The notes under the pieces: generated by a model
Told to the model about the DNA's origin: nothing
The model's database searches: none
What the model saw: only the letters and a program-made list of their open reading frames with translations
In this document: piece after piece, positions 37,147 to 46,430 of the stretch
How the letters are laid out: the number at the start of each line of letters is the position of its first letter
How positions within the stretch are numbered: the stretch's first letter is position 1
Program-made: the position numbers and the translations under genes
Assembly: GCF_008369935.1 (NCBI RefSeq)
Contig: NZ_VTUZ01000009.1
Span: forward strand, 1 to 64,000
Source: Paraburkholderia panacisoli
Lineage (GTDB): Bacteria; Pseudomonadota; Gammaproteobacteria; Burkholderiales; Burkholderiaceae
DNA length: 64,000 bases
Reading direction: 5' to 3'

Positions 37147-37896
37147 TCAGATTACGTGAGCAACGTTTTTCAACTTGCTCACCAGTTCCGCAGCGTCTGC
37201 CACGCGCACGCCCGCTTCGCGCTTCGCGGGTTCCGCCAGCTTCAGCGTCGTCAGCCTCGGTGTGACGTCGACACCGAGTGCGTCCGGTGTCACGACATCC
37301 AAGGGCTTCTTCTTCGCCTTCATGATGTTGGGCAACGTGGCGTAGCGCGGGGTGTTCAAGCGCAAATCGGTGGTGACGATGGCGGGCAGATCGACTTCGA
37401 TTGTTTCCAGACCGCCGTCGATCTCGCGCGTCACGGTGGCGGCTCCCGCTGCGACCGTCACTTGCGACGCGAACGTCGCCTGCGGCCAGCCGAGCAGCGC
37501 CGCCAGCATCTGACCGACCTGGTTGGCGTCGTCGTCGATCGCCTGCTTGCCGAGCAGCACCAGTTGCGGCTGTTCCTTGTCGACCAGCGCCTTGAGCAGT
37601 CCGGCCACTGCGAGCGGCTGCAATTCGGCATCCGTCTCGACCAGAACGCCGCGGTCCGCGCCGATCGCCATCGCCGTGCGCAGCGTTTCCTGGCACGCGG
37701 GCACGCCGCAGGACACCGCGACCACCTCGGTCACGACACCCGCTTCCTTCATGCGCACGGCCTCCTCCACGCTGATTTCGTCGAACGGGTTCATCGACAT
37801 CTTCACGTTCGCGATATCGACGGCGCTGCCGTCGGCCTTGACGCGAACCCTTACGTTCGCGTCTACGACGCGCTTGACAGGTACAAGTACTTTCAT
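37147..37896 (-). CDS. etfB: Electron transfer flavoprotein beta subunit
   Basis: 249 residues: [20 protein letters not shown] start, [40 protein letters not shown] and the [20 protein letters not shown] signature. Binds AMP and docks with EtfA. Third-from-last block of the beta-oxidation operon, dedicated to the dehydrogenases at both ends of the operon by position. Confidence 0.96.
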   Translation of the reverse strand: MKVLVPVKRVVDANVRVRVKADGSAVDIANVKMSMNPFDEISVEEAVRMKEAGVVTEVVAVSCGVPACQETLRTAMAIGADRGVLVETDAELQPLAVAGLLKALVDKEQPQLVLLGKQAIDDDANQVGQMLAALLGWPQATFASQVTVAAGAATVTREIDGGLETIEVDLPAIVTTDLRLNTPRYATLPNIMKAKKKPLDVVTPDALGVDVTPRLTTLKLAEPAKREAGVRVADAAELVSKLKNVAHVI

Positions 37897-37993
37897 TGCC
37901 TACTCCGTTGGTACAAAAGTGCTGCATCCGGCCGGCCCACGGGAGCGGCCGAAGGGATGCTGCATCGTTCGATGGATGACCTCGTGAAAAGCG

Positions 37994-39598
37994 TCACGCC
38001 CGCTCGGCAAACACGCTGCCGGGCTCACGCTCGAACATGTCGACGAGATAGCGTTCCAGTGGCTTTTCCGACGCGGTCTTCGGTATTTCCGTCACCACCT
38101 GGACCCAGGAAATGACAGAGCTTGCTTCCAGCTTCGCGCGGCACGCGCGGAACACCTGCTGCGTGTCGAAGTCATGGGGGCGCTTGGGCACGACGGCCGC
38201 CACCACGTCTTTCTCACCCGGCACACCCGACGCAGCCTTCACGCCATAGACGTAGACGTCCTCGACTGCCCCTGACTCGGCGATCACTTTCTCGATCGGT
38301 GCTGGATTGATGAACTCGCCGTTGTGGCGAATCCCGCCGCCCTTGCGGTATTCGAAGAACAGCCAGCCGTTCTCGTCCTCACGCACGACGTCGCCCATGT
38401 GCAGCCAGCCGTCCTTGCACTTTTTCGCCGAGGCCTCCGGATTGCCGAAGTATTCGACGTTGAACGGCGAGCCATCCGCCGGTCTGAAGAGCAGTTCGCC
38501 CGGCTCCCCCTTCACGCAGTCGTTGCCCTCGTCGTCGACGATTCGATGCTGGAGGACGGGCGCCGGCTTGCCGATGCTGCCGACCGGGCCGACGCCGCGC
38601 GGCTTCACGGTGATGCCCCCTTCCGCCGCGCCGTAGAACTCGACGATCCCGACACCGAAGCGCTTCTCGAACGCGGTCCAGATCGAAGCCGGCATGCCTG
38701 CGGAAATCACGAAACGCACGGGGTTGTCCGCGTCATCGGGCGTCGCGGGTTCGCTGTAGATTGCCGTCGTCATGCCGCCGAGCAGCGTGAAGGTGGTGCA
38801 TCGATATTGGCGGGTGATGTCCCACAGCCGCGACTTCGTGAAGCGACGCGACAGCACCGCGCGCATGCCCGCCGTCAGCGATGCTCCCAACGTCACGATC
38901 TGCGCGTTGGCATGCGTGAGCGACAGTCCGGAGTACGGCCGGTCATCGGGTGCGTAACCGAACAGCGCCGAAACCGCCGCCGACGTTGCGCAGTAGCGCT
39001 GATGTGTCATGACGATGCCCTTCGGGTCGCCCGTCGTGCCGGACGTGAAGATCAGCTGCATGGCGTCTGCCGGGTCGCGAGCGATGACGGTCAAATCAGG
39101 GACGTGCGCCGGCAGCAACGCCCGCAAGGACGCGACACCGCGGTAGTCCGACAACGGCTTGCCGCCTTCATCCGTTTCGAGCGCGATGACCCAGGACAGA
39201 CGCGCAAGCGAACCCCGCACTGCCATGAGGTTGTCGAGCGTGTAGTCCGCGGCGATCACGCCCCGGCATTGCGCGTGGTCGAGCATGAACGCGAGCTTGT
39301 CGCCTTTCGCGCGTGGATCGATTGGCACGAAGACCGTGCCCGAAATCGATGCGGCGACCATCGCGTCGACAAATTCCGCATGATTGGCCATCAGCAACGC
39401 GAAATGATCGCCGGGACGCAAGCCCTGATCGATCAGCACCTGTGCGAGCCGCTGGCCGTTCTCCCAGAACTGCCGGTAAGTGCGCACCTCATCCGGGCGG
39501 ACGCCGGCACCTTCGACGGTGAGCACGTCGAGATCCGGCATGGTCTCGACGCGATTGGCGATCAACGCTGCCAACGTGGCTTCGGGTCTCGTGCTCAT
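37994..39598 (-). CDS. AMP-binding acyl-CoA synthetase
   Basis: 534 residues from the ATG at 39598 (AGGAG upstream). ANL superfamily motifs: P-loop IFTSGTTGDPKGIVMTHQ, FYGAAEGGI (A5), GWLHMGDVV (A7 with Asp), YRKGGGIRHNGEFINP (A8 hinge) and KTASEKPLERYL with the A10 lysine. It activates a carboxylic acid to its CoA thioester via an acyl-adenylate. Its position in a beta-oxidation operon indicates a fatty-acid or related acid substrate. Confidence 0.92.
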   Translation of the reverse strand: MSTRPEATLAALIANRVETMPDLDVLTVEGAGVRPDEVRTYRQFWENGQRLAQVLIDQGLRPGDHFALLMANHAEFVDAMVAASISGTVFVPIDPRAKGDKLAFMLDHAQCRGVIAADYTLDNLMAVRGSLARLSWVIALETDEGGKPLSDYRGVASLRALLPAHVPDLTVIARDPADAMQLIFTSGTTGDPKGIVMTHQRYCATSAAVSALFGYAPDDRPYSGLSLTHANAQIVTLGASLTAGMRAVLSRRFTKSRLWDITRQYRCTTFTLLGGMTTAIYSEPATPDDADNPVRFVISAGMPASIWTAFEKRFGVGIVEFYGAAEGGITVKPRGVGPVGSIGKPAPVLQHRIVDDEGNDCVKGEPGELLFRPADGSPFNVEYFGNPEASAKKCKDGWLHMGDVVREDENGWLFFEYRKGGGIRHNGEFINPAPIEKVIAESGAVEDVYVYGVKAASGVPGEKDVVAAVVPKRPHDFDTQQVFRACRAKLEASSVISWVQVVTEIPKTASEKPLERYLVDMFEREPGSVFAERA

Positions 39599-39698
39599 GG
39601 CACTGAATCTCCTATGTCGACACAGTTGCTTCAATTCCTCACAGATGCTGTCCGGCCTGCAGCCGTCACAGTCCACGCATTACGCGATTCATCGACCC

Positions 39699-40940
39699 TC
39701 ATCGGCCGAGAATCGTGATGCAGGCCACGGCCTCCTCCACCCCGCACAGACCGCCGCCGTTTTCGGCGATCGCGATGCGCGCGCCTTCCACCTGGCGAGC
39801 TCCCGCGTCGCCGCGCAATTGCATGACGAGTTCATGAATCTGGCCCAACCCGGTCGCGCCGATCGGATGTCCTTTCGATTCGAGGCCGCCGGATGGATTG
39901 ATCGGAATCCGTCCTCCGATCGAGGTATCGCCCCGTTCGGCGCAGATGCCGCCCATCCCCGGCTCGCATAAGCCGAGCACCTCGGACTGGATGATTTCGC
40001 CGATCGCCGTCGCGTCGTGGACCTCGGCGACCGACACGTCCCCCGGTGCCACACCGGCCTGCTCATACGCGCTCGATGAACCCAGCCGGACCAGATGCTG
40101 GTCGAGCGCCGCAGCCGGCCGATCGGTTCCCGTCTGAAGCACGGAGGCGAGCACACGAATGGCCCGCGAGCGCCGTCCCTTGAGCATGTCGAGCCCGGCC
40201 TCGCTGCATACGATCGCCGCCGCCGCCCCGTCGCTGACAGGCGAGCACATCGGCAGAGTGAGCGGATACGTGATCGGCGGCGCGGCGAGGATCTCGTCGA
40301 TCGAGTAAGCCTGCCGATATTGCGCGAGCGGATTGTGGACCGAGTGCCGATGGTTCTTCGCCGACACGGCGGCGAACTGCCGCTGGGTGGTGCCGAACTC
40401 GCGCATGTGCATGCGGCCCATCGATGCGTAGATGTCCATGAATACGCTGTAGGGCTTCGTCGATACGCTGCCATCGGGCGGCTCGATGCCGTAGCCCATT
40501 TCCAGCAGTCTGCGCTTGCCGTTCTCCGTGTCATGCACGTCCCACGCACCGTCGAATGCGCTGAACGTGCGCGCCTTGTCCGGTGAAAACATCTTCTCAG
40601 CGCCCACCGCCAGCACGATATCGGCGGCACCTGCCCTGACGTAGTTCACCGCGAGGTGAAACGCGGTACTCGCGCTTGCACACGCGTTCTCGACGTTGAT
40701 CACAGGTATCCTGTCGATGCCCATCGCACGCAGCGCGAGCTGGCCGCGGATCATCTGCTGACCCTCCATATGCCCCTGCGTGGAATTGCCGAAAAACGCT
40801 CCCTGCAGTTGCCTGCTGTCACAGCCCGCGTCCGCGAGCGCACCGCTTGCCGCTTCGTGCGTGAGCCGCTTCACGCTCATGTCCAGATGCTTGCCGAATG
40901 GCGTCATGCCGACGCCCGCGATGTACACTTCGCCGTTCAT
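39699..40940 (-). CDS. Thiolase family protein (SCP-x-like acetyl-CoA acyltransferase)
   Basis: 413 residues. ENACASAS holds the nucleophilic Cys 87; VHDATAIGE supplies a His; GHPIGATG the second His. The sequence lacks the second active Cys of the classical C-G-G motif, as in the SCP-x/thiolase-like subgroup that often works on side-chain or branched substrates. It should cleave 3-ketoacyl-CoA to acetyl- or propionyl-CoA. Operon position: between an acyl-CoA ligase and a reductase-like gene. Confidence 0.9.
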   Translation of the reverse strand: MNGEVYIAGVGMTPFGKHLDMSVKRLTHEAASGALADAGCDSRQLQGAFFGNSTQGHMEGQQMIRGQLALRAMGIDRIPVINVENACASASTAFHLAVNYVRAGAADIVLAVGAEKMFSPDKARTFSAFDGAWDVHDTENGKRRLLEMGYGIEPPDGSVSTKPYSVFMDIYASMGRMHMREFGTTQRQFAAVSAKNHRHSVHNPLAQYRQAYSIDEILAAPPITYPLTLPMCSPVSDGAAAAIVCSEAGLDMLKGRRSRAIRVLASVLQTGTDRPAAALDQHLVRLGSSSAYEQAGVAPGDVSVAEVHDATAIGEIIQSEVLGLCEPGMGGICAERGDTSIGGRIPINPSGGLESKGHPIGATGLGQIHELVMQLRGDAGARQVEGARIAIAENGGGLCGVEEAVACITILGR

Positions 40941-40998
40941 TTCATCTCTCCACCACCGAGTTCCCGGTGCCGCGAGCGCGTAGCGCCCGCCGCCGCTG

Positions 40999-42114
40999 TC
41001 AGACGTTTTTCACCTCGTAGGCCAGATAGCCTTCTTCCGCCAGTGCGGCGACGAGGCTGCGTGCGCCGAACGCTTGCGCCGGCGAAACAAAGCCGGCTGC
41101 ATGCAGTTGCCCTCGCAACACACGGCGCACGGCTTCCGCGCCCAGCACACCCGTTTGCGCATACGGCGAATTGCCTCGCAAAATCACGCTGACCGAATTC
41201 GTATTGCCCCGCCCCTGACACGAAAGCGTGCAGCGGTTGACGTCGGGGTTCTCGCGCGCGGGCTCGACCTGGGTCACGGCCTTGCCCCACTCGTTGGTGA
41301 CCTCTTCCTGTCTGGCGGCGTCGAGCGGACGGCACTCGGCCTCGAACTTCTTCAGCAGGCCGACCACGGCGTTGAAGCGCTCCTGGTTCCTGAACGACAC
41401 GAGTGTCTGGCAATTGCGCACGCGCGGATCATCTGCGTACCAGATCGGCTCGCCACCGCCGCCCCAGGGCAACGCGTTCAGCAGCATGTGTTCTCCCGGC
41501 ACGTGAACCTGATACGGTGTCGCCCACGGCCATTGCATCAGTTCGTTGTTACGCAGGAAAAACTGCGGCTTCGTGCACATCCGCAGAAACGACATCGTCG
41601 ACGCGACGCTCACTTCGGAGTCGCCGAGATAGACCAGGTCGAGCGTATCGATACCCGGCGTCTCCAGCGCAATCTCAGCCGCCAGGTTGCCTTCCGTCCA
41701 CATGTACGAGTTGCCCGGACACAGCGCCAGACCTTTCGCCGCAAATGCCTCGCCGTAGGCATGCTTGAGCAGCGACATCCAGTCGGTTTCGCCCGTCGTG
41801 TCGAAGTAGTGGCAACCCGCCGCCAGGCTTGCCTCGACCACCGGCCGTCCCAATTGCATGAACGGCCCGACAATGTTGACGACTGCCTTTTTTCCGTTGA
41901 ACAGTTCGGTGAGTGCAGCCGTTTCATGTTGAATCCCAACGCACTGGTAGTCATGACCGACCAGTTCGGGCACTTTCGCCAGCTCCTCTTCCAGCCGCTC
42001 CTTGCTGCGCCCCGCGGCGATGAAGGGAATGCCACGCTCGGCGAGTTTCCACGCCGTCAATTTGCCCGTGTATCCACTTGCGCCATAGAGCACCACGTCG
42101 TATGCCTTTGCCAT
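40999..42114 (-). CDS. Saccharopine dehydrogenase-like (trans-acting enoyl reductase type) protein
   Basis: 371 residues from the ATG at 42114, with AAGGAG upstream. MAKAYDVVLYGASGYTGKL is the Rossmann start of saccharopine-dehydrogenase-like proteins, followed by NIVGPFMQLGRPVVEASLAA and CHYFDTTGETDWM. Family members include trans-acting enoyl reductases for polyketide and lipid synthesis; saccharopine metabolism itself is unlikely here. Inside a beta-oxidation operon it probably reduces an acyl-CoA intermediate, but no substrate can be assigned. Confidence 0.82.
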   Translation of the reverse strand: MAKAYDVVLYGASGYTGKLTAWKLAERGIPFIAAGRSKERLEEELAKVPELVGHDYQCVGIQHETAALTELFNGKKAVVNIVGPFMQLGRPVVEASLAAGCHYFDTTGETDWMSLLKHAYGEAFAAKGLALCPGNSYMWTEGNLAAEIALETPGIDTLDLVYLGDSEVSVASTMSFLRMCTKPQFFLRNNELMQWPWATPYQVHVPGEHMLLNALPWGGGGEPIWYADDPRVRNCQTLVSFRNQERFNAVVGLLKKFEAECRPLDAARQEEVTNEWGKAVTQVEPARENPDVNRCTLSCQGRGNTNSVSVILRGNSPYAQTGVLGAEAVRRVLRGQLHAAGFVSPAQAFGARSLVAALAEEGYLAYEVKNV

Positions 42115-42163
42115 TTCACCGTCTCCTTCCAGTTCCATTGAATGCGCGAGCGCCGTGTCCCGC

Positions 42164-43420
42164 TCAAAGCAGTTCCGGGTCGATCAGGTAATAGCCGCCC
42201 TTGATCGCAAGGACTTCGTTGCAGCCATCCTCGATCAGCGACGCGCGGGCATCGCGCCAGATCTTCTCGATCGGGTATTCGCGTGTCAGGCCGTTGCCGC
42301 AGAAGATCTGCAGCGCGTCATTGGCGACCTCGAAGGCGGTCTGGGTCGCCGTGATCTTGGCCGTCATCGCCGCATGCAATGACGGCTTCGGCGCGGTGAA
42401 GTTGTAATGCACGACGCGCTGCGCGAGCGCACGCGCCGCCTCCACTTTGCGGAACATGTGAAAGAGCCGCGAGGCGACCGACTGATGCCGGATGATCGGC
42501 AAGCCGCCCTGTTTGCGTTCATGCGCGTAGGCGAGCGCCAGCTCGAACGCGGCGCGTGCCGTGCCCGTGAACACGGTGGCCATGATCGCGTTGGCAAACG
42601 TGTGAATGGCATAGACGGCATCGAGGTACTGGTCGGGTCCGGCAAGGATATGGTCCTTCGACAGCCTGACGTCTTCGAAGAAGAGTTCACCCTGGTTGAG
42701 CGAGCGCTGGCCGACCTTGTCGAGCGGCTTGCCGCGCGACACGCCTTTGGCATCGAGCGGGACGATGATCACCGCGCCGCGCTTCGTGTCGACGCCGGCG
42801 CCGCTGTCCGAGGCGCAATAGAGAATGCATACGTCCGCGACGATGCCATTGGACACCCACGCCGCCTTTTGTCCGTTGATGATCACCTCGTCCCCACGCA
42901 AGGTCGCCACGCAGTTGGGTCGCCCGTACGCGCCTTGCGGGTGAAAGATCATGCCGTTCGCGTCGAGCATGTCGGAGCCGTGATCGGGCTCCGTGATCGC
43001 CCAACAACCCAGCTTTTCATCCGGTGCGAGCGACCGGCAGAACGCATTGCCGTATGCGGCGGTCATCAGCGCGGGCAGCAGCCCTGCGCCGTGCGTGATC
43101 GCGAGTCCGGCATCGCCCCAGCCCAGTTCTTCGAAGAGGATGCTCATCGTCTTCGCCCGCTCGGCGGGTTCGAGTTCGAGCAACCCGTCGACGCCGAAGC
43201 CGAGCCCGATGAATTTTTCGCGAGCCTCCCAGTAGGGCGAGCCCGGCGCGATCACCTCTTCAGGCGTCATGCGGTCCAGCTTGATACCCACGGGACGCAT
43301 CACTTCCTGCGCGTACCGATGGACCGTCTGCTGGACCATCTGGCTCATCTCGGACATCTCCGGCTCGGCGCCGAGTGGACCGAGCTTGTGCGTCGCAACA
43401 TAATTCGGTGCGGTAGACAT
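42164..43420 (-). CDS. Acyl-CoA dehydrogenase
   Basis: 418 residues, GGAGGAG just upstream of the ATG. Typical segments: WAITEPDHGSDMLDANGM, NGQKAAWVSNGIVADVCILY, and a C-terminal QIFCGNGLTREYPIEKIWRD, with the base region RASLIEDGCNEVLAIKGG. First gene of the minus-strand beta-oxidation operon, which would start from the divergent region shared with the MalT-like regulator. It feeds electrons to the EtfAB pair encoded downstream. Confidence 0.93.
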   Translation of the reverse strand: MSTAPNYVATHKLGPLGAEPEMSEMSQMVQQTVHRYAQEVMRPVGIKLDRMTPEEVIAPGSPYWEAREKFIGLGFGVDGLLELEPAERAKTMSILFEELGWGDAGLAITHGAGLLPALMTAAYGNAFCRSLAPDEKLGCWAITEPDHGSDMLDANGMIFHPQGAYGRPNCVATLRGDEVIINGQKAAWVSNGIVADVCILYCASDSGAGVDTKRGAVIIVPLDAKGVSRGKPLDKVGQRSLNQGELFFEDVRLSKDHILAGPDQYLDAVYAIHTFANAIMATVFTGTARAAFELALAYAHERKQGGLPIIRHQSVASRLFHMFRKVEAARALAQRVVHYNFTAPKPSLHAAMTAKITATQTAFEVANDALQIFCGNGLTREYPIEKIWRDARASLIEDGCNEVLAIKGGYYLIDPELL

Positions 43421-43587
43421 GTCTCCTCCTTGGAGGTGGTTGGCGTATCATCGGGTGAACAGTGCGCCGCACTGGGCACACGCCCGGCTAGCTGCCATGA
43501 GCGGTGACTCGCGCACTGGACCGTTTTCCGGCTGCACTTTGATCTCCTCTATGGAATCCATAGTGGCTCCGCGTGGCGCTGCGCAAC

Positions 43588-43605
43588 ATCCCCCGTATAG
43601 GGGAG
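43588..43605. promoter_or_regulatory. Candidate operator 1: ATCCCCC-GTATA-GGGGAG palindrome
   Basis: A C-rich/G-rich inverted repeat in the divergent region, 168 bases upstream of the acyl-CoA dehydrogenase start and 60 bases upstream of the MalT-like regulator start. Very similar copies lie at 53112-53130 and 60762-60780. The GGGGA half-site recalls the MalT box (GGGGA(T/G)GAGG). Confidence 0.6.
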
Positions 43606-43663
43606 CGCGATCGCCTGAGCAGGGGATGGCAGCCGGAGTCGCCCCGAGTGTCCGGAGCCGCCG

Positions 43664-46402
43664 ATGCAATTGACCGACGTGATCGCGCCATGCATACCCT
43701 CGCCGCTTCTGGCCACGAAGCTGCTTCCGCCACGCTTGCCGAGCGGGCTGATCGATCGCCCGCGGCTGATCGAGCTGGCGGCGTATGCAGAAGACAAGCG
43801 GCTCACCGTCATCAAGGCACCCGCGGGCTTCGGAAAGACTTCGCTGGCGCTCGCGTGGCTCAAGCACTTACGGACGAGCGGCGCGCACGTTGCATGGCTC
43901 TCGCTCGACACGGACGACGACGAACCCGCCCGCTTTCTAAACCATCTCGCGCAGGCATTGCGGCAGGCTTGCGGCAACGTCGGTGCGTCGGCGATCGGCC
44001 TGACCGCCGAAGCCTCCCTCGTCCCCGCGCAAAGCATCGTGGCGACGCTGATCAACGAGCTGGTCGAAGTCGATGACGAGGTCTATCTCTTCCTCGACGA
44101 CTATCACCTGATCAGCCTTCCCGTCATTCATGATGTCGTGGCGTACTTCATCGAGCACGCGCCGTCGCACGTGCATGTAGTCGCCTGCACCCGTGTCGAT
44201 TCCACGCTTCCGCTCGCGCGCTTGCGGGCGAGGAACGAACTGCTGGAAATCGACGCAACGGCGCTGCGCTTCAACTTCGACGAGACGCGATGCTTCATCG
44301 AACGCGAGTGTCCGGGCAAGCTGGGCGCCGGCACGATCAAGTCGCTGTTCGCGAGCACCGAGGGCTGGGCTGCGGCGCTACGCATTTCGGCCGCGGTGCT
44401 GGTACGGGAAGAGCGAAAGCCGGGTTTGGAATCAGGCACGCCATCCGGCGCGTCCCGGCCGTTCGCCGCCTACCTCGAAGACATACTGAAACATCTGCCC
44501 GCGACGATGGTCGAGTTCATGCTGCGCACGGCGATACTCGACCGGCTGACCGCCCCGCTGTGCGAAGCGGTGACGGGCGTCGAGCGCAGCCAGAGCATGC
44601 TGGAAGCGATCGCCGCGCGCCAGCTGCTGCTGGAGCCGATGGACGTCGAAGGGCACTGGTTCCGCTATCACCATCTGATGCGCGACTACCTGTGCCAGCG
44701 GCTTGAAACACAGTACCGCGACGAGGTGGCGGACGTGCACCGCCGCGCGTGTCAGTGGTACGCACAACAGGAGCAATGGACGGACGCTGTCAGACACGCC
44801 ATCGCAGCAGGCGCGACCGACGAAGCGATCGCGCTGATGGCGCGCTGCGCGATGTCGCTTGTCACGAAAGGCGATCTGCTCACGCTGCTGGGCTGGCAGC
44901 GCCAGTTCCCGGCGCACCTGATGCGAGAACAGCTGCAGGTCAGGCTGGCGATCGCCTGGGGCATGGCGCTGGCATTACGCTTTGACGACGCGTTTGCGAT
45001 GCTCGATGCGCTGGAGCGCGACGCCGCCGCCAGCACGGGCGCCGAAACCGAACGCATGCGCTGGGAATGTCAGGCGATCCGTGCGGTCCTGGCTGCGTTG
45101 CAGGACGATTCGCAACGAGCGCTCGCGATGGCGCAGGCCTGTCTTGACCGGCCCTCGGACGATGTCTGGACCACCAACGTCGTATCCAACGTCGTGCGGT
45201 TCGGGCACTGGAAAGCGGGCAACCTCGAAGCGCTTTATGCAACACCCTGGGTTCCCTATTCCATCGAGGACGACCAACGCAATGTGTTCTCTTCGGTGTA
45301 CCGGCTGTGCCTGCTCGGTCACACGGAAATGCAGCAGTTGCACTTCGTGCTCGCTGAGCGGTATTTCATGGAGTCAATGCAACTGGCCGAGCGTTACTCC
45401 GGGGCGCAGTCCATCTCTGCCGCCCTGTGTGCGCCAATGATCGCGCAGCTCCGGTATGAGCAGGGCCGTCTGGATGAAGCCGAGGCGCTCATCCTCGATC
45501 TGATGCCGATTGTCGATCTGGCCGTCATGCTGGATAGCGTGCTGATCGCCTATCGTCTGCTCATCCGGATTGCGGTTGCTCGATCGAACGCCGCGCAGGC
45601 ATACGCGCTGCTCGATCGTGCGCAAGCCCTCGGCCACAGGCGCGGTTGGCATCGCCTGATTGCGGCGGCGCTCGTCGAACGCACGCGGCTGCATATCAGC
45701 GAAGGAAGAATGGCGGAAGCCTCGGCGTGCGTTACCGAACTCGATGGGCTTGCTGCCCGAGGCCCGCAATCGTCCCCTCCTGTCTCAGCCGAGATCGACA
45801 ACTATCGCTCACTCGCCACGGCCTGTGTGGCGATGGCGCAGAATCGAACGCGCGAAGCCGTCGAGTCATTGAGCGCTGCACGGCGCAGCGCCGAAAGCCG
45901 TCACGGCGACTACCTCGCATTACGCCTGCGAATCACGCTCGCACTCGCCTGGATGGCCGCGGGTCAAACGCGCGAGGCGCTCGAGGTGTTTGGCGAAGTC
46001 GTGAAAGTGGCCGCGCACGCGGGCATTTACCAGTCCATTCTCGACCAGGGTCGTGAAATCGGCGCGCTATTGCAGGCGGTTCGCGACGATACACGTAACA
46101 CAGCGCAGACGAAGGACGTGTTGAGTTACAACGATCGTCTGCTCGAAGGCTGGCGTGCGCTCTATCAGCCCGACAGCCAGTCTCAGCGCGACGCCGAACG
46201 CGAATCGCTGAGCGCGCGGGAACGCGAGATTGTCGGGTTGATAGCGCAAGGGGAGTCGAACAAGGAAATCGCACGCAGTCTCGGGATTGCGCCTGAAACA
46301 GTCAAATCCCATGTGAAGAGCATTTTCGTGAAGCTCGAGGTCGACAAGCGCGCGCATGCCGTCTCACGCGCGCAAACGTTGGGGCTGCTGCACAATAGCT
46401 AG
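43664..46402 (+). CDS. LuxR/MalT-type (LAL, AlkS-like) transcriptional activator
   Basis: 912 residues. N-terminal STAND ATPase with Walker A APAGFGKTS (52-60) and VYLFLDDYHLI as Walker B, a long tetratricopeptide-like helical middle (inducer sensor in MalT/AlkS), and a C-terminal LuxR HTH (about 848-905) with LSAREREIVGLIAQGESNKE and GIAPETVKSHVKSI. Large activators of this size (LAL) include MalT and AlkS, the alkane-degradation regulator. It is divergent from the beta-oxidation operon and followed by the PHA operon, with similar palindromes before both, so it probably activates both in response to an acyl-CoA or alkane-derived inducer. Confidence 0.9.
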   Translation: MQLTDVIAPCIPSPLLATKLLPPRLPSGLIDRPRLIELAAYAEDKRLTVIKAPAGFGKTSLALAWLKHLRTSGAHVAWLSLDTDDDEPARFLNHLAQALRQACGNVGASAIGLTAEASLVPAQSIVATLINELVEVDDEVYLFLDDYHLISLPVIHDVVAYFIEHAPSHVHVVACTRVDSTLPLARLRARNELLEIDATALRFNFDETRCFIERECPGKLGAGTIKSLFASTEGWAAALRISAAVLVREERKPGLESGTPSGASRPFAAYLEDILKHLPATMVEFMLRTAILDRLTAPLCEAVTGVERSQSMLEAIAARQLLLEPMDVEGHWFRYHHLMRDYLCQRLETQYRDEVADVHRRACQWYAQQEQWTDAVRHAIAAGATDEAIALMARCAMSLVTKGDLLTLLGWQRQFPAHLMREQLQVRLAIAWGMALALRFDDAFAMLDALERDAAASTGAETERMRWECQAIRAVLAALQDDSQRALAMAQACLDRPSDDVWTTNVVSNVVRFGHWKAGNLEALYATPWVPYSIEDDQRNVFSSVYRLCLLGHTEMQQLHFVLAERYFMESMQLAERYSGAQSISAALCAPMIAQLRYEQGRLDEAEALILDLMPIVDLAVMLDSVLIAYRLLIRIAVARSNAAQAYALLDRAQALGHRRGWHRLIAAALVERTRLHISEGRMAEASACVTELDGLAARGPQSSPPVSAEIDNYRSLATACVAMAQNRTREAVESLSAARRSAESRHGDYLALRLRITLALAWMAAGQTREALEVFGEVVKVAAHAGIYQSILDQGREIGALLQAVRDDTRNTAQTKDVLSYNDRLLEGWRALYQPDSQSQRDAERESLSAREREIVGLIAQGESNKEIARSLGIAPETVKSHVKSIFVKLEVDKRAHAVSRAQTLGLLHNS

Positions 46403-46430
46403 CCAGAGCGCGCATTGCGCGGCGTACGGC

